64,000 nucleotides of DNA from Echiichthys vipera (GCA_963691815.1 OY829654.1:26826771-26890770), one strand, 5' to 3'; counted from the first letter of the stretch, positions 12,265 to 29,017 are shown. The notes: generated from the sequence alone by a model not told the origin. Translations and numbers: made by a program.

Positions 12265-12572
12265 GTAAGCATCAACTCTCTGATTTTCTCTCAGTTAAAC
12301 AGACAACAGTCCATGCGTCACTCATTGCAGCTGTTTTATGAGACTTAACAGTGGTCAAGTCAGGATGGGATGTTTTATCCTCATGAAAAAGAACTGCTTT
12401 GCAACAGTCAATATAATATTGAAAGCCAACTGATTAAAACAAACAGTCCTAATGTGTAACAATTGAACTTTTATATCACAAAAAGTGACTTTAGGAAGAT
12501 TATGGGGATTGTAAAGTGTGCCTTATGTATAGAACAAAGTGCAACACAACAGAAAGTTTTATATCTCTCTCT

Positions 12573-13970
<1,398 letters not shown>

Positions 13971-13974
13971 CTTA

Positions 13975-14262
13975 TCGCTCCTTATCACTTATTTAGTTTG
14001 TACTTATTTTATTTCAATCTGCTGCTAAACTGCACGCTGCGTATTGTTGTATATTGTATAAACCTACGTTTAACCACAATGTCTGTTGCACTCTGTCACA
14101 CTTAGTTATTGTTTGATTTATTTTATGTTTTATGCTTTATTTTGATTTGATTATGTTAGCTTATTGTTACTCTGATCCTTTCCCATCTTTGTATTGAAAC
14201 TGTTGCACAATAATTTCCCTCGGGATAAATAAAGCTTCTTGAATCTTGAATCTTGAATCTGA
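13975..14262 (+). mobile_element. LINE 3' tail ending in (TTGAATC)n
   Basis: A T-rich 3'-UTR-like sequence ends TTTCCCTCGGGATAAATAAA followed by GCTTCTTGAATCTTGAATC. A TTTCCCTCGGGA ending followed by a short tandem tail is the form of Rex-type fish LINEs. No coding part remains. Confidence 0.55.
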
Positions 14263-16690
14263 AATTCAGTCCCCTTCCAAAGCACCATCACAGAGTGAAA
14301 CAATGTAGGTGACATGGGGGGTAAAGATACACAAGGCTGCCCTGAACCTGCTCCCAGCAGAGTGGATGCGCTGACATGCGTTTTGTTATTTCCTCTCAGA
14401 ATTTGCATTTCTCCCGGTTCATTTTCATTCACCTTCACATGCACATTAGCAATCACCACAAGACTTGCAGGAGCTTCTCTCCTTGTAGAAGTCATTTCGT
14501 GTGGTTTGCCGTGCATAATCCACACAGAAACACTGTATATATGCATATGCAATATTATTCCTTACTTGTCGCTCTCTGTAATAGACTGGCACTCACTAAA
14601 ATTATTTTAATACCATCCTCAGCCTCTTACTTGCCCCCGCAAAATTTGCAAGGCAGCTTTTATTTCACCAGCAGAGGCTATTTCCGTGTTTGCTTTGTGT
14701 GTTTCTGTCTTTGGTGGGTCCATTTCACCGAAGTGTCTTTGGGAGTACCCTTTACCCCTCTGCCTGGGGTTGCCAAGTTGTAATCCTCACACCCAAGACA
14801 TCGATCTCAAACCAGCTCCTTACTTGACTTTTGAATGCCTGACTCTACAGTCAGTGTGTCCGTGGGAAACTTTCACCCCACCCGTGCCCCAGCGTGTCTT
14901 TGACTGGAACAGCCTGCTCTTGCCAGGCAGCTATCAGTGTATTAATAAGTGTTTTGGCAGCTACTTTGGTCCCTACCCCCAACTTGCTCTCCAGTCATCC
15001 CCCCTTGCATAACACAAACAAGCCAACAAGCCCACCCCCCCCCCCCCCCCCCCCCCCCCCTCCGCGTACCTGAAAAAACTTGTGCTTATTTTCGGCCCGG
15101 GGGGAAGATAACTGACACGACAGGGTTGCATACAAATAGTTGCAGGGGTTATAGTTAGAGGGGCAAAGAGTTCCTATTATTTTGCCCGGTAGGAAATGAT
15201 CATCACATGCTTGGGTTCACAAACAATAACAACTCCCTATATTGTGTTTATTTGATGATATAAAGCTATAGGAAATCTGACTTGGTTCTGCTTTAACAAT
15301 GAGAGCCATCTTGTTCTAAACATTTGAATCGCATCCTCATTTTTACAGAGAGGAAATGTGTGAGGGTTTTTTTTTGTGACAACGATGAGAAAGCTAGATA
15401 AGGAAAGACCTAAGTGACATGAAATGAGAAATGGGATAAAACAAAGAAACAATGGGAGTAGATGCTTTGATGATGAACGTGTCAGGCTGACCATATCTGA
15501 GAACTGTGTCAGGATGTGCTGGCTCCCACACTGACTGATAGGTGGGGGAGAGACTGTGGTATTGGTGCTGGTCTTGTTCTCTCTCACCATAGCCTACAGG
15601 CAGCTGTCCGGGGCGGGAGCTTGAGTTTTCTTGGCTGGAGGAGTTAAGGAGATGTTGCTATGATCATATTATGGCTTGACCATCGTGTCTTGGGAGCAAT
15701 GCCTCTCTGTTGTGCAAAGTGCTGCTTTTATATCTCCAGGGACCAAAACATACGAAATGGCGTAGCTCAAATCTGGACAAGCTATTTTTGGGTCCAGCTA
15801 TGGGAAAATAACCAAGTCCATAATCACGCATACATGGACAGCTAGGTTTCTGTAAATCCTGGTGCTGCTGGTGGGCTGGCCCTCGTACAGGTTTTTTAAG
15901 GATCAGACTGTGTTAAGCCCGCTTTCCACAGAACTTCTGGCCAGAAATACTGGACTTCAACACTGGGGATATCCATTCATTCACAGTGCAAACAGATAGA
16001 GCCCAAGAACCGAATGAGGGATGCGCAGAAACCCGACTTTATATCATGTGCAGATCAGCTCATATTCCACAAGTGTTCAGCTGGAAGACTGAATCCCAAA
16101 CATTCGCTCCTGCAGGTTCAAGTACCCTGTTGAGCTGTAATCGAACCTCCTTGTGGTCGTTACATAACAGGATCTTGTGTGTTGACTGCTTTTTGACTCT
16201 CACTGCCACATACTTGGTTAGCACAACTTTTTTCTTTAAATGTGTATTGCATTTCAAGGTAGCTACCCCATATAAATAGAATCAGAGTAGAACCGGCATT
16301 CAAGTCAACATAGGCTAACTCATTCTATTTCTATGGTCAGTGCAGTCAGTGCTGGGGGCCGTTTTCTTTTGAACTAGTCCAACGACAACAGCAAACAGTT
16401 CAATGGGTGTTCTACTCCCATTCTGTTTCTATGAGCTACCTTTAATGATGCATTATTCCATAATTTCAGTATAAAGATTGCATCAGTTGAATGTGTTATG
16501 TGAAATGGGTTAACCCTTTGAGAAACCTACATAGAACTGTTACCCAACTCTGAAGTTGCTTTTTGCAGCACATTTAAGTTTTGTGCACATATGAGTCTTG
16601 CACTCACACTGTCCATTCGTACCGTGCCCAAGCACGTTTCACGGCTAACGTCTAGTTTGTTTGACCAGTGTGAGTTACCTAGACGCGGTA
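14263..16690. other. Spacer with a 26-base poly-C run, no supported gene
   Basis: Open frames at 14151-15590 overlap on both strands and show no known domain or splice structure. A homopolymer C run fills 15035-15060. A short CpG-bearing stretch at 16600-16690 (CTCACACTGTCC, CCAGTGTGAGTTACC) resembles ends of the Harbinger-like element at 39396-39983. Confidence 0.45.
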
Positions 16691-16698
16691 CGCTTGCC

Positions 16699-17000
16699 GG
16701 TCTGTCTTTGTCTCTCTCTCTCTCTGTTCATCAGTCTTTCTTTTCTCTCTTTTCTCTCTCCTTCCCCCCCCCCCCCAGTGGTGCAGATAGATGTCCATCC
16801 TCCATAGACCCTGGTCTGTCCGACGTTCCTGTCTGTTATAGGGAAGGTTTTCATTGCCACCGTACTCAATGGCAGAATTGTTGTGTCTATGTAAATCATA
16901 AATAAGTAAGAGAGAGTGGTCTAAACCTACTCTGTAAATTGTCCTGAGATAACCTTTGTTATGATTTGACACTGTTAATAAAATTGAATGGAATTGAATT
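16699..17000 (+). repeat. Dispersed repeat family A, copy 2
   Basis: A CT-rich leader and poly-C are followed by the family body, with GATAGATGTCCATCC, GACGTTCCTGTCTGTTATAG, CATTGCCACCGTACTC and GTCCTGAGATAACC. It ends in AATAAAATTGAATGGAATTG. It is close to full length compared with the other copies. Confidence 0.75.
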
Positions 17001-17473
17001 TAGAGGGAAATAAAAATTAGGTTAAAACACATGCTTGTAAGCATTTGATGCTTTCCGACACGTAACTGCCATCATAAGTGTGTTTGCTTTGGGGTGTGTC
17101 TGCCCCCTAGTGGCCCAATTAATCCAACTTAATAACTTTAAGATGTTAAAATGAAGGGTATTGTAGAAATCTAGAACTAAGTTCCGGCAAAATGCAGTAA
17201 TTGTTTTGTAGTAGCACAAAGTCCACACAAACTCCCCAGCTGCCTGACATGACAGTGACAGCCGATCAGCTTCAAGCATGCTCTAGCCATACCCTGTAAA
17301 CACCATCCAAGCAAGAAAAATGAGCTCTGGGCTACTGTTCAGCACCAGTAGAGGTTTTCTTTGCTGTGTCAACTGGTATCATCACATGTGTGTGCCGTCA
17401 CAACAGAGTTACTGTTTATTGTTCTGTGATGAAGGCCTTGAAAGATAACGGAGGCCTAGCTGGTGCTAGACTG

Positions 17474-20250
<2,777 letters not shown>

Positions 20251-20252
20251 GT

Positions 20253-20608
20253 TGCTTGCATCTCTGGAAGTGTGTCTGTCTGTCTGTCTTTGTGTCTGTC
20301 TTTGTCTCTCACTCTGTCCATCTGTTTCTCTCTCCTTTTCTTCCTCCTCCACCGGTGCAGACAGATGTCCTTCCTCCACAGAGCTGGATCTGTCTGACGT
20401 TCCTGCCTGTTAAAGGGAAGGTTTTCGTTGCCACCGTACTCTACGGGGGAATTGTTGGGTCTATGTCATGGGTGTCAAACTGATCCAGTAAAGTGTTCTT
20501 GCTTGGTTGGAATGAAAACCTGCAGCCACACGGCCCTTTACTGGATTAGTTTGACACCCCTGGTCTATGTAAATCATCACCACGAGTGTGGTCTTTATCT
20601 ACTCTGTA
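20253..20608 (+). repeat. Dispersed repeat family A, copy 3 (split by a nested MITE)
   Basis: Starts GCTTGCATCTCTGGAAG, as copy 5 does, continues through the GTCTGT-rich leader, CAGACAGATGTCC and GACGTTCCTGCCTG, and is interrupted at 20467 by a 96-bp hAT-type MITE. The body resumes after the target duplication with AAATCATCACCACGAGTGTG and ends without the usual TTGAA tail. Confidence 0.75.
20467..20562. mobile_element. hAT-type MITE, 96 bp, with perfect 8-bp target duplication
   Basis: The left end is CATGGGTGTCAAACT and the right end reads CAGGGGTGTCAAACT on the opposite strand. The flanks GTCTATGT (20459-20466) and GTCTATGT (20563-20570) are identical 8-bp duplications, the length hAT transposases make. 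The host copy reads through normally if the insert and one duplication are removed. No coding capacity. Confidence 0.88.
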
Positions 20609-20609
20609 G

Positions 20610-23600
20610 TTCGAAGACCTTAGAGTTGTCGATGTACAGAAAATGTATTAATTTTATTAATTGAATAATTATCAATTCAAGATGTCGACGATGTTTCCAT
20701 TCTGGTTCTAGCTTCCCAAAGGAAACTATTTGCTGGTTTTAAATGAAAACATCCCCTTGGAATAAATATCAGCAAACGACTCGATGGTGAAAATAAGTGT
20801 TAGTTCCAGCCCTAGTTTGTGGTATTGGCTCTGCAGAGCACATTCTTGGTCAGCTCTGGAGCGGTTTGCTGTATATTTTTGCTGGTGTTGTGTTTCTGGT
20901 GTTTTATCATATCTCAGCCAAACACTCCCATCAGCAGTACAACTCTCAATTGTTCTTTTGAGTCAGACTCGTTTTAGTTATCTTATGATTAAGTGCATAA
21001 TGTAATTATAAAAGGTAATTTTTCTCTTTTGTTTTTGATAGCAGCAGATGAATTCCTGTCTGCTATTTGCTCTTAAGTTATTTTAGGCCACATTATTTGT
21101 TTTTTTTTTTCATTGAAGTTCCGTTTTCCCTTAAGCAAATGTTATATCCATGTCTGGATTTTCTCAAATTGAGTTCAGTACTTAAATACAATAAGCAATT
21201 GCATCCAAAAACAGCATTTAAAGGCACATTTATGTCCCTGCAGATGATATCAAATGACTGCTGCTCACACCGTACCTCAGGCAATAATGACTTCCCGGGT
21301 CAGGTCAAAATCCTCTTCTACGTCACAGCAGCATCTGCAGTCCATTTCACTGGGAGCAATGGCCAATAAAGCTAAATCTGGTGTAAGAAAACAGCAATGT
21401 TTGGATTTCCCATCATCCCATCTGATGACCCATGATCCCATGAGAGCAGTATGGCTCTCACGTTGAGGTTTGAGGATGTGGAGTGCTATTATTACTTGGA
21501 GTCCTTCATAGAGATTGAACTCCCATTCTTGTGGATGCTTTCCAAACATAGAGACATTTTGTATTAGATACAGAATAGTTTGATAAAAATCATACTTCGA
21601 AATAGGTTTTGTATCAGTACCTCAGAATTTAAAAACAGTCATTTATTCTGTGCAGACAATCACACTGGTATAAATTCACATGCGGAAGATACAGATATAC
21701 TAGTTCCCCCACAACAGTTCTGCTTCAATTCTGCCTCTAAATGGAAAAATTGCCATTTATTGGATGTTTTCCAAAGGCATTCTGGGAAATGTAGCTTGTC
21801 ACTAATTGATTTAGAGGAGGGTGCAGTGAGCGTACACAAATTACAGCATTTGTCAATAAACAACTTCAAGAAAGGATGAGATATTACATAATGACATTAT
21901 TTAAACATTGGAAGAAGATGACAGGGTGGAACAATGAGATGCCTCAAAGCCAGGGAAGCTTTCTCTCAATTCTAGATATTGTTCGGTGGTAGACTACGTC
22001 CAGATGAACAATTCGTATTTCATCAGATAAAACATATGTACTGTATATTGCATAATGCATGTTATAGCCACAAATACACATATAATGTATATTTATGTTT
22101 TTACCTCTTAGCAAGAGCATGTTATAGAAATTAGAGAAAGGGGGAAGTTATTACCCCTGGAAATCCAGACACACCAGTAACAAATTTCACAAACAAATTT
22201 CAATGGGCATGAACGGTTGGAGCTCATCAACTACTGTATGTCGGAAAATCCCAACTCACCAATCTAACCGAACTGTCTGTTATGGGCGGGTGTAGCGGAT
22301 GATGACAGTGCTGCGCCGTCAAAGTCGTCACCATTGCTCTGATTGGGCGTAGTCGGTCATAGTGCTATCCACTTGCATGCGGTGGTGTTTGGAAATGTAT
22401 GCATTCCTGCCGCCCCTCGAGTTGGGAAGGTCTATTGCTCTTTGCCAGACCCTGCGCCTGGATAGATGTGGGTCTGAATTTACAGGCCAGGAAGTTATCA
22501 GAACGGAGCCAATCCTTTATTTTGAACCTCTGTCAACAAATCCTTGACAAACAAATGCACAAATTTTTAGCAAGTTTGACGACTTATCCCGCTAACATTT
22601 AATTGTCCTACGATTGTGAGGCATCGTATGAATATTTGGCTCGGGATAGTGTGTGTTTAGAGTGTGTAGAGTGTTTAATTTCCTCAGTTGAGGTCTGTTT
22701 CCTTTGGAATATAGTAAATGACAATGAGGCCTGAACTGGAGTCTTTATATTCTTTGTTATCAGTGTGTGGCTCCCTTCTTGATCCAATCAAAACCAAGAT
22801 GCACTGATATACTGTGCAAAATAAATCAAGACTCCCTTTTCTTTCAATTAAATAGACCCTCCCTTGCCTTCGCCTTAAGCCCTTGTGAAGTAGCAATTTT
22901 GCAATCAATCCCAGGAAGCATTTGAGTCTGAATGTTTGTGCACATCGTTCATTTTTAATTCATTCAGAATGCTTTCAAAAGTAATTACAAACAGAAATTG
23001 CTTCTTAAGAAACATCCCTTACCTTGAGCACTCTGGTTGCCAAGAGACGCTGCTGCAGCTCTTTCAGCCCTTCCCATTCTCCAGCAGCAACTTTGACAGC
23101 AGACTGTGTATTGTATTGTATGTAGACCGGCATTGCAGAGTCCGACGTGAATTTTTGAAGGCTGATATTCATGTTAATATTTTTTAGAACTAAAGCTGCC
23201 AAAAGTGTGTGACATTCTTTTGTATTCCGATGTGTTATTGTGAGTTTGAGTTTCCACATGCTGTAGTGGCTCAGTGTTATTTCTACAGCTGTTTCCAGAC
23301 TAGCATTCCACTTTGACGACGACTGCTCTCAGACCATCTAAGCATCACACTGGAGAAAGAAATCAGCACTCCTTTAAAGGACTGTGCTCAGTTATCAGGA
23401 AATGTATAAACAGAGACACCAGCAATAACCAGTGATTTACTTAGATTATTACCAGTGGGGCTATTTATACTTCGTGCTATTTATACTATGCAGTTATAAT
23501 AAGAAAGTCAAAGGACCTTTCACAAGCTCCATGTAACTAAATATGGATGTGCAAGAGAGAAATACTAACTTTAACTATTTTCATTCCCAGATTTGGTGCA

Positions 23601-25080
23601 TTTATAGTATTAAGAGTATTATGACAGCAAGATGTCGTGTGTGGGATCGACTCAAAATAAACTACAGCATCCAAGACCGTTTCAATGAAACAACATTCGG
23701 CTCAGTGTGTTTTTAAAAGTTTTTGGATAATCATGGAGCTCTATCTCTAACATGTAGCCTACTTGTTAGTATCAGTTCACTGCTTGTTTTTCATGGGATG
23801 TGTTGATAGTAAGAGAACTGTTGAATAACCCTGGACTTATCCCTTAAAGTAAACCTGGCTACATCAGCGGATATTTCACCTTTTAAATTTAGTATTCTAT
23901 AGACTACAGTATTGCGTGTGTTTATGTGCAAAGGCCCACAACAGGATATCTCAGAGCCATTCATGTTAAGAAGGCAGACAACAAAGTCCTCCATCAGTCA
24001 TGTACTTTTGAGCTCCTACACAAATTAAATGACACAGAAACATTGGCATACTGCACATAGTTTAAGCTAAGGTAAACTTAAACGTATTTTGACAAAGCCT
24101 AAAACACAACAATGACACTTACCTCTATACAATAGCAAAATGAGAGAGGAAAAAGCTGGGTACATCAGGTATAGAGACACAGAAGTTGATGTTGGGGTAC
24201 AGAAACTGGGTCTCAAACGTTTCACATGTTGTCTTTGGAGGACTTACATGTCACGTTAGAACTATGAACACTGATTATAATTATAATACTAGATATTGCT
24301 ACTGTATATATAACTCTATAGCACATATTAATACTGTATAATTGACTCTGTTACAACAGCATTAGTAAAACAGTAAAACAGTATTCCACAAATTTAGCAC
24401 TCTCCATCTCTCTTGATGGAGAGTGTAAAAGTTTTCTCCAAATCGATGCTGCAGAATCTGACTTCACGCAGCTTCCTCCGGAGCCTAAAGGATTTATACA
24501 ACTGTCATACATGCAGAAGTTTTTCCCAAGACCTGTGAACATTGTATTGAAAGTCATTGGCATGTGGGTGAATTTGGTGTTTGAGTCCTCATGAAAACAA
24601 GAGGGGCTGGGCAGAGTTAGGGACACAACGTGAGACAGAGTGACTGAGATAAATGTTGATAGGCAACAGTGTTGGAGAGAAAAAACAGAGGTTGGGAGGA
24701 AAGGTTGTCAAGAAACAGCAAAGAGAGGGTGCGTGCGTGCATGCGTGTGTGTGTGTGCGTGTGTGTGTGTGTGTATGAGAGAGAGAGAGTTTGAGCTGAG
24801 TTCAAACCTCTCTTTTCATTATATCCTCGTACGGGAGAGAATGTCCATGAAAACACAGACATGCACCTCAACAAGTAGATGCGTTAAGACACAAATCAAA
24901 CACCCTTTGTGGCATTTAGTCAGTGTAAAGTGCTCTTTATTCGATTGATTTTTTAATGCCCTTATCTGAACTTAATTATAACTACTTGCTGGGATTGTTG
25001 CGTGTCTGCAACTTCCTCAGTTGCCAATATCAGTTTAGGCTTCCTGTTTTTATTTTTTACTTTGTATTCCATTTGTATCT
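20610..25080. other. Long spacer, no supported gene
   Basis: Short open frames occur but none has a recognised domain or splice context. Bases 22265-22500 are GC-richer and may be a decayed repeat. A mixed (TG)n/(GA)n stretch lies at 24737-24788. Confidence 0.45.
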
Positions 25081-25083
25081 TAA

Positions 25084-25127
25084 GGCGCCTTCACACCTGA
25101 TCAGTTTCTAGTCCACTTGAAAATGAA

Positions 25128-25184
<57 letters not shown>

Positions 25185-25749
25185 CAGCGGGTCTAGTTCG
25201 CTTTCACACCTATTCATTTGATTTGGTCCAAATCAGTTGATGACGTGCTAAAATGAACCAACATGTATCTGCACTTCGGCTCAGTAAAGGTTTGGTATGA
25301 AAAAGGGGGGAAAGCACTTGGTGAGATGTGTGTGGAGTGGGCGCAATAATGTAGATCCAGAACACTGAGAATGTAAACAGTGACAGCAGACAACGCACCG
25401 ACCACAAGAGATGTCACAAAGGAGAGACAACTGCAGGGGTTGATTTTGGCATTGGTCCTTGGTTATTACATCGTGTGTTGTTGTTGTTGTTGTTGTGGTG
25501 GTGACAGGGGAGGTATTTAATCATTACATAAATCACGTAGCTGCCTACAGGAGCTGGGTTGGTCCAAATATGCGCCAAAGCCCGAGACTACCTCTTCTAT
25601 CAGGTCTCGGCCCACTTATGTGCTCCACTTCTGGTGCACACCCGAGTACGATCGCTGCATTCCCGGCAGCACAAACGAACCGTAGCAAATTGGGGAGCGC
25701 ACTCAACTTCAATTCAACCGAACAAAACAAGGCTGGTGTGAAAGCGCTC
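25084..25749. mobile_element. PIF/Harbinger-like non-autonomous element
   Basis: The left end is GGCGCCTTCACACC and the right end is GGTGTGAAAGCGCTC, imperfect inverted repeats. Both are flanked by TAA (25081-25083 and 25750-25752), the 3-bp TWA target duplication typical of PIF/Harbinger elements. It contains an (AT)n run at 25131-25182 and a (TTG)n run near 25478-25495. No transposase is seen. Confidence 0.7.
25131..25182. repeat. (AT)n microsatellite, about 52 bp
   Basis: A perfect AT run inside the Harbinger-like element, near its left end. Confidence 0.95.
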
Positions 25750-26475
25750 TAAATCTCTAAATCTCTCAATCACCTCCATTACTGATTAGAGGTGATGACC
25801 CTGAACAGAATAAGGGACAATGGAAGTGACAAATGAAGCAACCTTTCAGTTTGTTTTGTTCCCAGAAAACAAAGACAGACCGGACTTCTTGGCTACAGTT
25901 CACAGATAGATTGTGCACTGTGTTCGATGGTGCCAATAGTATACAGTGAGCAGTGCCAAGGTATTATAGTGTTTGAGTGTGTGTGTCCTTGGAATTACAA
26001 TGTCCTGATGGGGAACAATGCATTGCTTGAGGCAACTGTGTACAAAACAGATAGAAAGGCATTCATTGTTTAGTTCTTATTTAATGGAGTCGTAACTATA
26101 AATGATAGATTGTTTTTGTGTTTATGGTTGTCGTCACCAAGAAAAGATGCACGCCAAGGAAAAAGACAATCACAGTAACTGTGGGAAATGCAAAAATGAG
26201 CAACGAGTGGTCAGCACTAAAGATGTGAAAACATCATCTTACTTGGTCCCTTAATAAATGTCTTGAAACGCTTTAATAATTTAGCTTTCTGTGTTTCCGT
26301 TGGCAGATAAGGTTGTGCTCCTTGTGGGAGCTCTCAAAGAATCCATACTAATCCCCAGTATAAAGACTCAAACTGTGTTGCGCCTTATACACAAACATTA
26401 GATCTTAGCAGAGTCAACAAAACCCAAACTTTTTTTGAGCTGCTGGAGGAAGCCACAGCACCAAGTAGTGTCCGA

Positions 26476-26885
26476 GGAATGGTTTAACATTTTGGGAAAT
26501 ACGCTTAGTTGCTTTTTGGCAGAAGATACAATACCAACCTCATGTCTGACCTTTAAATATGAAGCTGCAGCCAGCAGCCGGTTAGCTTAGCTTTGCACAC
26601 AAAGACTGGAAATGGAAGGAAACAGCTGTTCTGACTCAGTCCAAAGATAAAAGAAAACAAAACCCACTGAATAGCACCTCTGAAGCTCACAAATTGACAC
26701 GTGCTATCTCGTTTGTTTATTATGTAGAAAAAAAGTGTAAAAACAATTGCAATTTTACATTGAGTTATATAGTTAGACTAAACAAACAAGATACAATATG
26801 TTAATTAGAATTATTCAGAGGTGTTGTATGCAGATTTGATTTTATTCGGATTGAAGCAGGCTAGCTGTTTAATTTCTTGGCTAGT
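26476..26885. repeat. Dispersed repeat family B (foldback-like), copy 1
   Basis: Begins TTTGGGAAATACGCTTAG, contains GCCAGCAGCCGGTTAGCTTA and ends with GAAGCAGGCTAGCTGTTTAA, which pairs in part with the left arm. Copy 2 at 37992-38312 has the same order of blocks, and a right-arm fragment lies at 57078-57165. Non-coding. The superfamily is not established. Confidence 0.6.
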
Positions 26886-26964
26886 TATATATACATAGGT
26901 AATTACTTGTAAATAAGACAGGTTTTAAATGGTTGAAAAAAATCTTCGGCAGAGCAAGCAGCCT

Positions 26965-27210
26965 TCAGGGCTGAAAAATAAAACCAACACAGAAGCTCCA
27001 GAAACTGCAGTTCCTTGAAAGGCCACTTGAGGCTGGCTCCAAAAACGAGTCTGTCCCCATGTCTATAGCTAATTTCCCCGTTCATGACAATTGTACAGGG
27101 GTTTAACCGGGAGTTAGGTGACAGCTGAAACGACCGGGCGACGCCGATTTTGAGTTTCATTTCGGGTGACATCACAGTTACTACCTCCATATTGCATACG
27201 GTCTGTGAGC
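26965..27210. repeat. Fragment of a common fish dispersed repeat
   Basis: The stretch CTGCAGTTCCTTGAAAGG, then CCACTTGAGGCTGGCTCC and GGTGACATCACAGTTACTAC, is one I recognise as recurring in many fish genomes. It carries a minus-strand open frame that I regard as chance. No classification is offered. Confidence 0.45.
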
Positions 27211-27372
27211 TAGACTAGCAGTTGCAGCTTCAAGTTGTTTTGCTAAGCTAATGTTAGAAGCTACAGCCTCTGTCTCTCTCTGCCCTTTAGCCCAAACACT
27301 GATCTACTCGGGGTCATCCCTATGTTCCCCGGGTTGTATAAGCCTATGCCTCCGCTGATTTAATTCAGCATT

Positions 27373-27428
27373 TTGTTAGGGTTAGAGGTTACGGTTAGGG
27401 TCTGGGTTAGGGGGTAGTGTTAGGGTCT
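27373..27428. repeat. Degenerate telomere-like (TTAGGG) stretch
   Basis: Several TTAGGG or near-TTAGGG units (GTTAGGGTTAGAGGTTACGG and following) lie within about 55 bp. They sit between partly inverted flanks (CCTATGTTCCCCGGG and TATTTCCCGGGGAA). This looks like a short repeat-internal array, not a telomere fusion. Confidence 0.6.
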
Positions 27429-28237
27429 ACATAGGCCTATTTCCCGGGGAATTCGGCACTGATTGTGGAAAAATTAACAGACCGTCATGCACTAAGTGGG
27501 GAACATAGATACGCTCCCGATCTTCTCTTCTTGGTAAGACAGTAAATAAGCAGATTTCCCAAAATGACAGACTGCTCTTTAATAACTGGCAAGAGTTTAC
27601 ATCAAAAATAGTCACTGACAAATAAAAACCTCAGCATAAGCCAGCTAGCACTGTCAGATTCACATTACGTCACCGCAGACAAAGGTTAGCTACATATAAA
27701 TATTACATTCTTGAACACTGAAAAGTTATTTACTGCAAATGTTTTAATAATTACCTTTGTGTCTCTGGGTGAGTCAAAAGAGCTCACTTCTGTACAAGGT
27801 TTGCGCGGGATTCCCTTTGGGTATGAGTCATTACGCATAATCCCTGATGATGTATTCAATAATGCTGTAAATGTGAACTGAATGATAATTTATTAAAATG
27901 CTCAGTTTCAGTAAAATCTGGCCTGTGTCTTCTTTTTACCCTCTACATGCTTGTCATCACGTACATGCATCTCTTGCTCTATGTGAGCAAGTAGATAGAA
28001 TGAAAAGTTCCCTAAACCCTTGCAGCCCTGACGCAGAAAATGTCCCACATTTCTTTCTCCATCTCTACTTTCCGTAGTCTCAACTGTCAAAACTTTGATA
28101 CTCTAGCCTCGATGTTTGTTTTCTTTGTGCGAGCCACATGATAGGAACATCACAAACGCACCCATTTGCTCGCTGGGAATTCTCAGGACACTTTTCACAT
28201 GGGCTCAATCGGACATTAAAGAGACTTTGTACTAGGG

Positions 28238-28450
28238 CAGGGGTAGACAACTCCGGTCCTGGAGAGCCACTGTCCTGCATGTTTTAGGTTTCTCTCTGCT
28301 CTAACACACCTGATTCTAATGATTTGCTCGTTATCAAGCAGCTGATGCTTGTCACAGTTTGATTATTGTTAGACTCAGGTGTGTTAGGGTAGGCAGAAAC
28401 CTAAAACATGCAGGACAGTGGCTCTCCAGGACCGGAAATGCCTACCCCTG
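28238..28450. mobile_element. hAT-type foldback MITE, 213 bp, with perfect 8-bp target duplication
   Basis: The two arms are nearly perfect inverted repeats of about 60 bp: CAGGGGTAGACAACTCCGGT on the left, and CAGGGGTAGGCATTTCCGGT on the right read from the opposite strand. The flanks are identical TACTAGGG duplications at 28230-28237 and 28451-28458. No coding capacity. The closely matching arms suggest a fairly recent insertion. Confidence 0.9.
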
Positions 28451-28714
28451 TACTAGGGAGATGGCAGGGTAGAGTCTTGATGTCAGACATTTGTGTTCTC
28501 ACATAAATCTAATGAGTAATGATGAGGGGTTTTCAAAGTCGGAGACTGTCTGGATGCCTATGGGGTCGCGATTATCATATCTGACCCATAGACACTCAAC
28601 AGTTAAGCCAAGCTAGCCTTATATTGTTCTTTGACATAACGTTAGACTACACCTAGGCCTCATACATAAAAAGGTCTGTGCTGAGGTATTCGTTTCTGAC
28701 TCTGAGAAAGTATC

Positions 28715-29017
28715 CGGTTGTTAAGTCTGACGTAACACCCTTTCAAAATACGATTTCCGGATCCAAATGCTCCATTGAAACAAAACAGACAACGGTCGAA
28801 CATGTGAACATCACCTCGATCACCTCTTTCATCAGTTAGACATCTTTTTCATCGATAAGAAAGAGGTAAAATGACAATTATGTTGTCTTTTTAAAAACTC
28901 TGATCTTTTCAGACAACGGGGAACACAGCACTGCAGTGTTGCAGAAATACGAGGCTCTGTACAGCTTGGACCCGGATATCATGTTTTGAAAGGGTGTTAC
29001 GTCACGTCTTAACAGCT
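28715..29017. mobile_element. Foldback element with long imperfect inverted ends
   Basis: The left GACGTAACACCCTTTCAAAA and the right TTTTGAAAGGGTGTTACGTC are exact inverted copies over 20 bp. The pairing continues imperfectly outward (TTGTTAAGTC against GTCTTAACAG) and inward (CGATTTCCGGATCCAA against TTGGACCCGGATATCA). The target duplication is unclear. Confidence 0.7.

Noticed and set aside
14151..15590. Several overlapping open frames of 98 to 135 codons on both strands
   Set aside because: No recognised domain, no matching splice signals, and the frames overlap in both directions. Treated as chance in a less AT-rich stretch.
27373..27428. Chromosome-fusion telomere remnant
   Set aside because: The array is very short and degenerate and sits within a repeat-like block with inverted flanks.
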